Part shown: one piece after another, positions 56,058 through 63,411 of the stretch
Layout of the letters: every line of letters begins with the position of its first letter
Position numbering within the stretch: the stretch's first letter is position 1
Source: Bacteroidales bacterium
Lineage (GTDB): Bacteria; Bacteroidota; Bacteroidia; Bacteroidales; UBA3663
NCBI GenBank assembly: GCA_017561935.1
Contig: JAFZBE010000067.1
Location: 91,268 to 155,267, forward strand
Length of the DNA: 64,000 nucleotides
Direction: 5' to 3'
Program-made: the position numbers and the translations under genes
The notes under the pieces: generated by a model
What the model was told of the DNA's origin: nothing
The model's input: only the letters and a program-made list of their open reading frames with translations
The model's database searches: none

Positions 56058-56609
56058 TTATTGTATCTCAGATAAGAATTCCACAAATCCATCTGCATCA
56101 ATTGCCCCTTCGCTAAGCAGATAATTTCGAACCTCTTCCATTTTGTTGAGCTCTGCCAAAGTATGAGCACGTTCTTGCATAGTATGTGTTAATTTGATAG
56201 CACCTCCAGTGATAATATAGCATCCTGGCTCCAACTTGATGGCATAGATGCGCAACCAAGATGAATGTTGAGGGCGATTCTTGATTCTTGCTTTCTCTTT
56301 ACCCAAGAGCATTTCTCTAGTACGATTGTTTTCTAAAGGACGGAACAAGAGGTCAAGATCTGCATCTGGCGATATGTCCAATATTAAACATTGCATCCGA
56401 TGGCTGTCTTCAATTGTGTCATAGATTGCCTGGTTGATGTCAGTAATCTTAAAGTAGGAAGTAAGATCAGACATATTAGCAAGGAAGAAATCAACCAGCC
56501 ATTCAAGATCATTCCATTGTTCAAAGAGTGTTTGCAGAGCATTGTCTTTAGCTCCATCGTAACGTACTGCCCAAAGTGTATTATTTTCAAGAATCTTGTC
56601 AAATTTCAT
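56058..56609 (-). CDS. Toxin-like partner of the XRE gene, unrecognised family
   Basis: A 183-residue protein that begins MKFDKILENNTLWAVRYDG and includes LFEQWNDLEWLVDFF, DTIEDSHRMQCLILDISP, LFRPLENNR and a conserved SWLRIYAIKLEPGCYIITGGAIKL. The last block resembles the phage-derived Gp49/HigB-like fold, which ends in a similar RIYA...ITGG-type strand. The protein is longer than HigB (about 100 residues). Its pairing with an XRE gene, its own promoter and its own terminator argue for a stand-alone toxin-antitoxin unit. The biochemical activity is not established by the sequence. Confidence 0.75.
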   Translation of the reverse strand: MKFDKILENNTLWAVRYDGAKDNALQTLFEQWNDLEWLVDFFLANMSDLTSYFKITDINQAIYDTIEDSHRMQCLILDISPDADLDLLFRPLENNRTREMLLGKEKARIKNRPQHSSWLRIYAIKLEPGCYIITGGAIKLTHTMQERAHTLAELNKMEEVRNYLLSEGAIDADGFVEFLSEIQ

Positions 56610-56633
56610 ATTGGATGCGTTATTAATTCGCTA

Positions 56634-56673
56634 CAAAGATAAGATAAAAAAACAAAATAACAACTATCAGTTG
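56634..56673 (-). promoter_or_regulatory. Promoter and operator-like dyad of the XRE/toxin operon
   Basis: On the minus strand TTG at 56663-56661 and TATCTTTG at 56641-56634 are 19 bp apart. The dyad CAACT-ATC-AGTTG at 56661-56673 overlaps the -33 element and would be a natural binding site for the XRE protein. Confidence 0.72.
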
Positions 56674-57207
56674 TATTAAATCTTCTACTTTTGACTAAAT
56701 TACTTGAATTTTGACTTCTGGATAGAGCATTTTCGGCACCGTGAGAAACATTTATCGCCAATCAAATTCTTTTGTAGCTGCCAACGATATCGAGTCAGCA
56801 GCGTTGAGAAAGATTCCCCTATGGGCATTCGGCTTCCTGTACTGAATCCTGCTTTGGACACTTTCAAGCTACGCATCAATTCTCAAATTCGTGTTCAAAA
56901 TATCAAGACAAAGCGACAGAAAAAACTAGGCCTCTCCCAACTTGTCGCACATTCGCGACCCTGTCGCTATATCCCAATCAAAAAGTCGGGAAAAAACTTG
57001 CTGGCATGTGGAAATTACACACTTCCACATGGGCCACTACAGCTTCACCGCATAAGCTCATCGGCAGGTAAGCAAATAGCAATTCGTATCTTGACATCCA
57101 TTGTCATGAAGCAATCCCCGAGAACACATTGGTTTTCGGGGATTAGTCCCTTCTATCTATAAAAAGTGATCCAATTGGTGCAATAGCCATTAACGGTCGG
57201 GTGCAGT
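56674..57207. other. 534-bp gap without a convincing gene
   Basis: A plus-strand frame from 56704 to 57162 has no family resemblance, an odd composition and no promoter, so it is not called. The stretch has two dyads: CATGTGGAA / TTCCACATG at 57005-57031 and AATCCCCGA / TCGGGGATT at 57113-57144. It begins where the truncated L,D-transpeptidase ends, so it may be debris from the rearrangement that cut that gene. Confidence 0.6.
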
Positions 57208-57540
57208 TCAAGCCACTTTATCGGTCGATCCACCACCTGGCCCATGCATCACGTATGCACAATACACAATCTTCTTTTTCTCGAAATCCCAAACATACAT
57301 GCGTGGCTTGCCCGATGGAATGCTGTAATCCACGAACAAAGCATAGTGTTCGTTCATCTTATGCTGATGAGCGAAAGCAAGAGCATCATCCACTCTGCGT
57401 TCCATAGTCTCATACGCACTGCGACTGGGGAAATCCGAAAGGAAATAGTATTTCCATCCCCAGTGCAGGCCAAAAAGGACAATTACAGCCACCGCCATCA
57501 GCGGGAACAGAATGAAAACTTTCTTCAGTAACTTTTTCAT
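57208..57540 (-). pseudogene. Truncated murein L,D-transpeptidase-like gene (N-terminal fragment)
   Basis: The 110-residue frame has an N-terminal membrane anchor (about 9-27) and then HKMNEHYALFVDYSIPSGKP, WDFEKKKIVYCAYVMHGPGG and GSTDKVA before a stop. This is the start of the conserved domain of Bacteroidetes murein L,D-transpeptidase catalytic domain proteins, where GPGGGST is normally followed by FSN and the catalytic Cys-containing loop. All catalytic residues are missing. Sequence beyond the stop has no continuation in any frame I could see, so the end was replaced rather than frameshifted. It is probably non-functional. Confidence 0.75.
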
Positions 57541-57656
57541 ATTTTTCTCTTATATATCTCCTACATATTTATCATCTTTCAAAACCATTAAGTGGTCAAA
57601 CCAAGTTTTTTTTTATTTTTCTGCCGAAGGACATTTTTCACCTTCTTACAAAAATC

Positions 57657-58493
57657 TCATTGATTATCAATCTCGACATTCAGTCCCTCCTCCTGAAGCG
57701 CCTTAGCAAAGACAGAGCCATGCACATCCTTCTGCGTGGCCAAGGCAAAAACCACAATCTCGAAATTATAGTTCTTCAACATCTCAGCAAAAAGCCTTGC
57801 AACAATCCCAATGGGATTCTTGAAAGCCCCACAACCCCATGCACCAAGGATAACGACCTCGTTGTCCTCCTTTGCAGCCACGTCAAGAATCTTCTTCATC
57901 CTTGACCGGATAACGTCCTCGTAATCGTCCGGTCTTGTTACTTGGTCGAACAGCTCCGGAGCAGCACAAGTGATGACATTCACCTGATACCAGCTATTGG
58001 GGACCATCATTTGAGGATAAATAGGAACTGATCGCAAATCAGACTTGAACACAACCACATCTGGCGTGTAGATAAGGTCATCATTACCCATGAAATCCAT
58101 CTGATGATTGTGGTACATATCGACATGCTTTTGGTAGAAGGGCTCCTTCATCGCCTGCAGGCATGGGAGCAACGTGGAACATCTGCATAAAGACTCCTCT
58201 TGAGCACCTGAAAAATAGGGCGCACCTCCTATCGAATGATTGTTTGCAAAGTTCAAAACAGCGACCTTCTTGTTCTTAAACATCTTCGCAGCTTCGAAGC
58301 TGCGCTTTCCAGACACGCAGTATTTCGTCGCTGAAGCTTCACAAATAGGAAGGTCAATCTTTTCCTCCTCAGCCACCATATACTGCTTAGCCACCGAGTG
58401 TTCGATGGCGCTCATCAGTTCCGGCATCTCCCTGCAGCAGTTTGCTGTATCCATCATCACCTCGAAATTGATTCCCATGTACTCTTTATCCAT
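57657..58493 (-). CDS. TIGR02452-type macrodomain protein (microbial PARG-like)
   Basis: A 278-residue cytoplasmic protein. The block NFANNHSIGGAPYFSGAQEE at 81-100 followed by SLCRCSTL is the bacterial poly(ADP-ribose) glycohydrolase signature, with the QEE glutamates at 98-100. The usual GGG loop reads GGA here (89-91). A second conserved block is VILGAWGCGAFKNP near 213-226, typical of macrodomains. It would remove ADP-ribose from proteins or nucleic acids. It lies among toxin-antitoxin genes, without a neighbouring DarT- or Sir2-like ADP-ribosyltransferase in view. A dyad at 58523-58549 upstream may be an operator. Confidence 0.85.
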   Translation of the reverse strand: MDKEYMGINFEVMMDTANCCREMPELMSAIEHSVAKQYMVAEEEKIDLPICEASATKYCVSGKRSFEAAKMFKNKKVAVLNFANNHSIGGAPYFSGAQEESLCRCSTLLPCLQAMKEPFYQKHVDMYHNHQMDFMGNDDLIYTPDVVVFKSDLRSVPIYPQMMVPNSWYQVNVITCAAPELFDQVTRPDDYEDVIRSRMKKILDVAAKEDNEVVILGAWGCGAFKNPIGIVARLFAEMLKNYNFEIVVFALATQKDVHGSVFAKALQEEGLNVEIDNQ

Positions 58494-58522
58494 AATTTTT
58501 GACTTTTTTGATTAATGTTCTG

Positions 58523-58549
58523 TGACACTTCGTTCAATAATAAGTGTCA
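58523..58549. promoter_or_regulatory. Inverted repeat upstream of the macrodomain gene
   Basis: TGACACTT at 58523-58530 and AAGTGTCA at 58542-58549 form a perfect 8-bp dyad 30-56 bp before the minus-strand ATG. Position and symmetry suit a repressor site. No clear Bacteroidetes promoter was found here. Confidence 0.5.
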
Positions 58550-58590
58550 ATAATCGAGAAATGTAAACACTAATCAAATAAGATTGGGTA

Positions 58591-58716
58591 AGTCACAGAT
58601 GCCAGGAAGTTTGCTCATAATGGAAGATTGGTTAGATGATACACAAAAAGTCGGGAAAAAGTTCACTTCTTCCCGACAAAAAATGTAGCAATATGATGTT
58701 TACCGAATGCTTACGA
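58591..58716. repeat. 126-bp direct repeat, copy 2
   Basis: Second copy of the block at 55583-55708. Here the included terminator-like hairpin (GTCGGGAA / TTCCCGAC, about 58651-58678) has no minus-strand gene upstream, so it looks like the 3' scar of a lost XRE/toxin cassette. It fills most of the 327-bp gap between the macrodomain gene and the next gene. Confidence 0.88.
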
Positions 58717-58820
58717 CCAGGGAGTGTTGCTGGGTGGCGTAGAGCGAGCACAGGGGAGTTTACCTTTTGGGGATTTTTGCACATAGTACTGCATGAATTA
58801 TTAACCTCAATAAAAATCTT

Positions 58821-59321
58821 ATGGCAACACAGAAAAAAACATCGACAATCACGCAGCTTAGGACCATGACTTTTTTCAAGGAGAATAACCTGTGGTATCT
58901 GGAGTGTCCTGAATGGGTGGAGCGACAGACCAAGTTGTTCCGCGAGACTCACACCTACAAGAATGAAGAGGGCAAGAACACGAAGTACAACGTGGTTCAG
59001 GACTTTTCGAATCCGTTGGATGACCACACCAAGCATCCGGATTGGAGTGATCCGAGTCGCGACAAGGCACTGGTGATGGATGATTCATTTGTGGCTCTGC
59101 TCGAACAGAAGGCATGTGGCGCTAATACCGTGACGATTGACATCATCTCGTATGGATGTGTCAGCAACACTTACGCACATTACAAGCGCACGAACATTGA
59201 CAAGAATGGGGCGCTATACTCCGATCGTTTTGATTCGTCTTTCCCGAAGAGGTTTCTGCTTAAGCCGATCTTTTATTTCCTGTTTGCGGATGTTTATCCG
59301 CTGTACATTCATGTGAAGTGA
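58821..59321 (+). CDS. Hypothetical protein, unrecognised
   Basis: A 166-residue protein, start MATQKKTSTITQL. It is mostly polar with conserved-looking segments TFFKENNLWYLECPEWVER, DPSRDKALVMDDSFVALLEQ and CVSNTYAHYKRTNID, and a hydrophobic C-terminus (FLLKPIFYFLFADVYPLYIHVK). There is no signal peptide or helix-turn-helix. It stands alone on the plus strand between copy 2 of the 126-bp repeat and the structured repeat at 59376, which provides a terminator-like hairpin. I cannot assign a function. Confidence 0.65.
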   Translation: MATQKKTSTITQLRTMTFFKENNLWYLECPEWVERQTKLFRETHTYKNEEGKNTKYNVVQDFSNPLDDHTKHPDWSDPSRDKALVMDDSFVALLEQKACGANTVTIDIISYGCVSNTYAHYKRTNIDKNGALYSDRFDSSFPKRFLLKPIFYFLFADVYPLYIHVK

Positions 59322-59375
59322 TAGAATCTGGATTCTTACAGCATTCTCATTGTAGCCATTTAGGACACTAGTGAT

Positions 59376-59447
59376 TGACTTAAAAAAATAAAATGAGTGA
59401 CTTACTCCTGATAGCCACTCATTTTTAGGATCTATATTCGTCACTTA
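59376..59447. repeat. ~72-bp structured direct repeat, left copy
   Basis: Matches 63125-63197 in the same orientation. A hairpin (ATGAGTG / CACTCAT, about 59393-59421) followed by TTTTT makes it a plausible terminator for the hypothetical gene at 58821. After it comes GGATCTATATTCGTCACTTA, identical in both copies. The outermost stem pairs differ compensatorily between copies (ATGAGTG / CACTCAT here, AAGAGTG / CACTCTT there). Confidence 0.8.
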
Positions 59448-59470
59448 AAACGAAAGGTCTGATCTGAACC

Positions 59471-59545
59471 GTCTCCGAAAGCCTCCGAAGAATCTCCGAA
59501 AATATCTACAAACTTGTACAAGTTTCTCCGAAAAACTCCAACTTT
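59471..59545. repeat. CTCCGAA iteron-like cluster around a 16-bp palindrome
   Basis: CTCCGAA occurs at 59473-59479, 59483-59489, 59494-59500 and 59526-59532. Between the third and fourth lies the perfect palindrome AAACTTGTACAAGTTT at 59510-59525. It sits in the 309-bp gap downstream of the ABC-3C ATPase. Iterons plus a dyad suggest a protein-binding region, but a decayed coding remnant (reading SPKASEESPKIS) is possible. Confidence 0.6.
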
Positions 59546-59630
59546 TTCGAAGAATACCTCATGACATTTGCAAGATAGGGGTTACCGAATGCTTACAATC
59601 AATCTGCTTTTTCAGGGTAAAGCACATAAG

Positions 59631-61349
59631 CTATGATTGATTTTCTATACGTAGGAGCTTGTCATTTTGCGATAGCTTAACAACGTAATAATCTTTATTA
59701 CGAAGTTCAACAGGCAACTTGTCTTCAAGAATAGAAGCTACAAACTGGATATTCTCTCGATTAGCAATTTCTGCAAGTTTAACCAACTGGTTGTCATGCA
59801 TCAACTCCTTCTTATCATTCAAGATAAAATGCAGGCAAGGAATTGACTCCTGATCAGCAAAGAGCGTATATGCAATATCGAAGCATGAGATTTCTCCTTG
59901 CTTCTTGCCTGAACTCAAATTCGTTCCAATGACAGAGAACTTATATACCGACTGTCCTTTGGAGTTTCTAACCACATCCTCTTTAACAGAATAACGTTCA
60001 TCATACAATTCATCTGAAATTTCGGAGAAGATATCATTAAATTTTGAAAGTTGATCATCGACCTTAGTTTTGAAATCTGTTGAGAACAAACCATCGTCTA
60101 TATTTTTAAGATCTTCATAGAATTTGCTCATAGCCTCTTCTACGGATTCAATTTGTGAAAGTATTGCTCCATACTCACCTTTTCTTGTATATTGCTCATT
60201 TAACGCGTTGATAACTTTCTCAAGTTCCTCAAACGTATCGGAAGCCGTGATTTTTTCGGTAAAATACCGTTCCTTTTCGCGCAGAGATATAAATGAGGCT
60301 TGTAATTGAGCTATCTTCTCATCCAATTCAGGAATCTCTTCTTCAATAAATCGAGCTCTGTTGGCTAACATCTTATTATGGTAGCTTACCATCTCTTCAA
60401 AAGTATGTTGTATCGTAGGCATCAGCGCAGCTGCCTGTTTATAAACAAGCTGTAATTGTGCCATATCTACATCAAAACGCTGCTGATAGTAGTCATTAAT
60501 TGACTCCTGAATTACATCACGACGTATCCGCAAAGAAGTAATAGAAGAATTAACTCTATGCAAATCTTCTTTTACTGCAGCTAGTTCATCCAAATCCTGA
60601 TCCAAATGTGGATTGATATTGAAAGAAGACTTCTTCTGTTCTAGTTTGGCAATCTCTCGATCTATATCCTGCAAAGCAACCTTGTAAGAATTTTTGGTAC
60701 CATTCTTCTCCAACCGTTTCTTATAGTTGGACTCACTCTTGATATTAGCGATGAGTTCCTCACGTCTGCTTCCCTCATCGTAATCACAACCAAATAAGAA
60801 GAGATATAAAGTCTCGTACTCCTCCAGCTTAGTAAAAGAATTCAGAATGTCCAACGTGTTATTCAGACGGATATCCTCATATCGCACATTGTGGGCAATA
60901 ATCTGTCGGAAAGTCGGCTTCTCAACTATAATAGATGGGAAGATCACTTCACCGAGACGTTTCTCAAAATCAGTTTTGTTGATGTCCACACCATTAATTC
61001 GGCAGATGGCCTCCTTGCGGGCAAGGAAGTTGCGATTCACCTCTACCACATATTGTGGATTGTCAATGTCATCTACAAGTGACAAGGTAATGATGATTTT
61101 GTTGTCTATCAGATAGTCCTTTACTAACTGATAAACCTCTCGTTTGCTTTCGGGATCTTTGAATACCACGCTTCCATCACGTCCAAGGCAGAAATCAATT
61201 AGACGCAACACTGTAGTCTTACCGACATTGTTGCCAGTAAGAGTTTCACCAGAAGGAGTTTCATCTACAATAAGATTCAGACCCTTATGAAATGATAACT
61301 CACGTATTACCTTGGTAGGGGTAGATATAATAAGTGATTTTAAGAACAC
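59631..61349 (-). CDS. DUF2326-type ABC ATPase of an ABC-three-component system
   Basis: A 572-residue Rad50/SMC-like ATPase. It begins FLKSLIISTPTKVIRELSFHKGLNLIVDE with Walker A GNNVGKTT at 39-46. Residues about 185-420 form a long coiled coil with a break near 300. The C-terminal lobe contains SSGKKQGEISCFDIAYTLF (signature-like region) and CLHFILNDKKELMHD (Walker B/D-loop region). This is the DUF2326 pattern of ABC-3C conflict systems. It overlaps the middle-component stop by 10 bp, showing translational coupling. It probably senses an invader signal and controls the SMEK effector, by analogy with the predicted family role. Confidence 0.85.
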   Translation of the reverse strand: MFLKSLIISTPTKVIRELSFHKGLNLIVDETPSGETLTGNNVGKTTVLRLIDFCLGRDGSVVFKDPESKREVYQLVKDYLIDNKIIITLSLVDDIDNPQYVVEVNRNFLARKEAICRINGVDINKTDFEKRLGEVIFPSIIVEKPTFRQIIAHNVRYEDIRLNNTLDILNSFTKLEEYETLYLFLFGCDYDEGSRREELIANIKSESNYKKRLEKNGTKNSYKVALQDIDREIAKLEQKKSSFNINPHLDQDLDELAAVKEDLHRVNSSITSLRIRRDVIQESINDYYQQRFDVDMAQLQLVYKQAAALMPTIQHTFEEMVSYHNKMLANRARFIEEEIPELDEKIAQLQASFISLREKERYFTEKITASDTFEELEKVINALNEQYTRKGEYGAILSQIESVEEAMSKFYEDLKNIDDGLFSTDFKTKVDDQLSKFNDIFSEISDELYDERYSVKEDVVRNSKGQSVYKFSVIGTNLSSGKKQGEISCFDIAYTLFADQESIPCLHFILNDKKELMHDNQLVKLAEIANRENIQFVASILEDKLPVELRNKDYYVVKLSQNDKLLRIENQS

Positions 61350-61567
61350 AGTGAAATATCTCCTTTCTCGTTAATGAAGGCAGCATTGATAAGATACAGC
61401 CAGTCAAGGGTTAATATCAAAAGTCGGAAAGACATGTCATTCGACTTCTTTATTTCCACAAAGAGGTCGACAAACGACATGGTTCCGCATCTTTGAAGTG
61501 TTTGCAGAACAATAGCACCAGTATAATATACGCTGTGCTTTGGATGTATAGAATCAGGCAGTAACAT
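61340..61567 (-). CDS. ABC-three-component middle component
   Basis: A 75-residue protein from the ATG at 61567 (MLLPDSIHPKHSVYYTGAIV), overlapping the effector stop by 14 bp; an in-frame start at 61618 would overlap more deeply. The PDSIHPKHSVYYTGAIVLQTLQ segment followed by a short winged-helix-like region and WLYLINAAFINEKGDISLC is typical of the small middle components that link effector and ATPase. It ends inside the ATPase start. The subtype (probably MC6-like) is tentative. Confidence 0.75.
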   Translation of the reverse strand: MLLPDSIHPKHSVYYTGAIVLQTLQRCGTMSFVDLFVEIKKSNDMSFRLLILTLDWLYLINAAFINEKGDISLCS

Positions 61568-62522
61568 AGCTATATCCCGCTGGATTTTCAAATATTTTAC
61601 AACGTATGAAAGCATCAACGACGATTACATCAGAACAGATATCTATTGATTCTTCTGTCAGTTCACCACTTTGAGCATGTTTCCTAATTTCTGTCTTCAC
61701 GTCATTACGAACTGCATCTAACAATTCATCGCCCTTCAGTTCGCAACAATGTTCCAGATAGAAATTACGGATTTTCTGTAAAACAAATAGTGACTTGTTG
61801 AGACCTTCTGCATCAAAAGCAGAATAAATATGACTAACCGAGTTCTGCCAAATTTTGTATTCTTTGATAACCGCTTTTGACTTAATTAGGTCATTGTAGT
61901 CAATCTTAGTATCTATCTGAAAATCGTTATCTAATTTGATCTGGTCAAAAGCTGAAAAATCGACTTGAGCTAACATGGTTATAATACGAGTCAAATCAGA
62001 CTCTATAACCATTGACGTAGCATCATTTCCCAATTCTTTTCGAATAAAGGTCTCGATTTCCTGAAGTTTATCGATTGTCAATCCAAAGACTTCTCGCACT
62101 AATGAATCAATATCAAAGATATCATTAACAGGTAAGAAATTTAGACCATGTGGATTTGAAAAAGTATTTTGACGTAAGTTAGTTGCTGGGCGAGCAATAG
62201 AAATAAATTTAAACGACCATCCAATATAATTAGCCATACTTTCCTTTTGCAAAGCACTTTCAACCTTTTGTTTCGTATTGGTTGATGAAACTTGGATAAT
62301 AATTTTATTGGTTTTATCTATCAAGTCAATCGCCTCAACATTTTGATTAACTCTATTCAGGTTTTCCAATTTCCAACCATAAAGCAAGTTCAGAAAATCT
62401 CGATAGAAATTCTCAGAATGAAGATGTAAATCTAGTATATTGAGCTTTCCTCTTGTTTCAACCCTATGAGCTAAAACAAACAGATGCTCTTCTATGTAGT
62501 TAAATAGGCGTTGTCTATTCAT
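61554..62522 (-). CDS. SMEK-domain ABC-three-component effector protein
   Basis: A 322-residue protein, first gene of the three-gene module. Residues 1-100 fit the SMEK domain: LHLHSENFYRDFLNLLYGW, then NRVNQNVEAIDLIDKTNKI and IQVSSTNTKQKVESAL. Asp-Lys/Thr...Ile-Gln-Val-Ser-Ser resembles a restriction-endonuclease-like core (D...QxSS), so nuclease activity is possible. The C-terminal ~120 residues form the ABC-3C CTD-type helical region ending ESIDICSDVIVVDAFIRCKIF, which would dock on the middle component. The promoter-like TATCTTTG lies at 62591-62584. Codon usage is strongly AT-rich relative to the left half. Confidence 0.8.
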   Translation of the reverse strand: MNRQRLFNYIEEHLFVLAHRVETRGKLNILDLHLHSENFYRDFLNLLYGWKLENLNRVNQNVEAIDLIDKTNKIIIQVSSTNTKQKVESALQKESMANYIGWSFKFISIARPATNLRQNTFSNPHGLNFLPVNDIFDIDSLVREVFGLTIDKLQEIETFIRKELGNDATSMVIESDLTRIITMLAQVDFSAFDQIKLDNDFQIDTKIDYNDLIKSKAVIKEYKIWQNSVSHIYSAFDAEGLNKSLFVLQKIRNFYLEHCCELKGDELLDAVRNDVKTEIRKHAQSGELTEESIDICSDVIVVDAFIRCKIFENPAGYSYVTA

Positions 62523-62883
62523 ATCCCCTAATTAATTACATCAATGTAGAATTGATAAATATTTCTTTTTCACTTTCAATTTACAAAGATAATATCTTTT
62601 TCACATTTACATTCGAAATTTTCAATAAATCCTCCTATATTATAAAATTTAGTATTAATTTTTATAATTTGATACATATACTTGACAAATATTTGGAATT
62701 TCATTGCTTTTCTTTATTTCATTAACTATAACCAGATGAACACAGTTCTGATTATCCATATACGGCAATTTTCCCCCCTTTCTTTATCTCGAGGCAAATG
62801 TTGATTATGTGGATTTCTTTCGCTTACAACTCATAGGACTCGACTATGCAGGTAATAGTTTACTAGACCTGGAATAATATAAT
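62523..62883. other. AT-rich gap with the ABC-3C promoter candidate
   Basis: A minus-strand -7 element TATCTTTG at 62591-62584 lies 61-69 bp before the SMEK gene. No good TTG partner is seen at 20 bp. The remaining 290 bp is AT-rich, without open frames of note. Confidence 0.5.
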
Positions 62884-63024
62884 CTAATGTCCATTCAATT
62901 CCTCAGTGTAATAATCGTGAGTTCCCCTTCTTACACTTGTCTTCACAAACGATATCGGTATGAGCATCACGTCAGCAATCATCACCACCACCCCAATCGC
63001 CACATTTCGAATTACCTTCTTCAT
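62884..63024 (-). CDS. Possible 46-residue single-pass membrane protein
   Basis: A short frame starting MKKVIRNVAIGVVVMIADVM and continuing through LIPISFVKTSVRRG to an acidic end (DYYTEELNGH). A basic N-terminus, one hydrophobic helix at about 8-27 and a polar tail are the layout of small membrane proteins, including some toxins. The Shine-Dalgarno is poor and no promoter is clear. The opposite strand also reads open here, with an implausible His run. Confidence 0.4.
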   Translation of the reverse strand: MKKVIRNVAIGVVVMIADVMLIPISFVKTSVRRGTHDYYTEELNGH

Positions 63025-63124
63025 AATAAGACTTTATTGTTCCAATCTAATGTGTCGTTTGTCAGGAAAAGTAAACTTGTCGCAAGTCTTCCATTTTCTG
63101 GCGAAGAAATTTAAAATAAGTTAT

Positions 63125-63197
63125 TGACTTTTATAATAAAAAGAGTGACTTACCCTCGTGGTAGCCACTCTTTTTTTGGATCTATATTCGTCACTTA
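63125..63197. repeat. ~72-bp structured direct repeat, right copy
   Basis: Second copy of 59376-59447. It has the hairpin AAGAGTG / CACTCTT followed by TTTTTT and then GGATCTATATTCGTCACTTA. No plus-strand gene lies directly upstream, so a terminator role for this copy is less obvious. The two copies bracket the ABC-3C module and the small membrane-protein frame. Confidence 0.8.
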
Positions 63198-63274
63198 CTC
63201 TGAAATAACCATTAACCATGCTCCGAGCTTTGCTCGCGTGGAGCGAAGTGGAACAACCATGAACCAATATATGG

Positions 63275-63334
63275 AGGTTATCAAATGCTCAACGTCCTTG
63301 AGGTGGCCTCTGAAGGTGGCACATTTGTTTCCGC
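63275..63334. repeat. 60-bp dispersed repeat, copy 2
   Basis: Ungapped match to 53701-53760, about 70 percent identical by eye. It sits between the structured repeat and the CRISPR trailer, next to AACCATTAACCATG-type strings at 63206-63266 and a GAGC-rich dyad near 63220-63250. Confidence 0.6.
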
Positions 63335-63362
63335 TGCCATCACTCATGACGGAAGCTAACAT

Positions 63363-63407
63363 ACAATCGTGGCTATTTCCCACATGGAAATAGCCACGAT
63401 TGTTTTA
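63363..63407 (+). terminator. Perfect 18-bp-stem hairpin next to the CRISPR trailer
   Basis: ACAATCGTGGCTATTTCC at 63363-63380, loop CACAT, and its exact complement at 63386-63403, followed by TTTTAA on the plus strand. It is a strong plus-strand terminator by structure, yet no plus-strand gene is upstream. It stops 8 bp before the first degenerate CRISPR repeat. Confidence 0.75.
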
Positions 63408-63411
63408 ATGA

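Noticed and set aside
56704..57162. 152-codon plus-strand frame
   Set aside because: No promoter, no family resemblance, and internal dyads; treated as non-coding debris.
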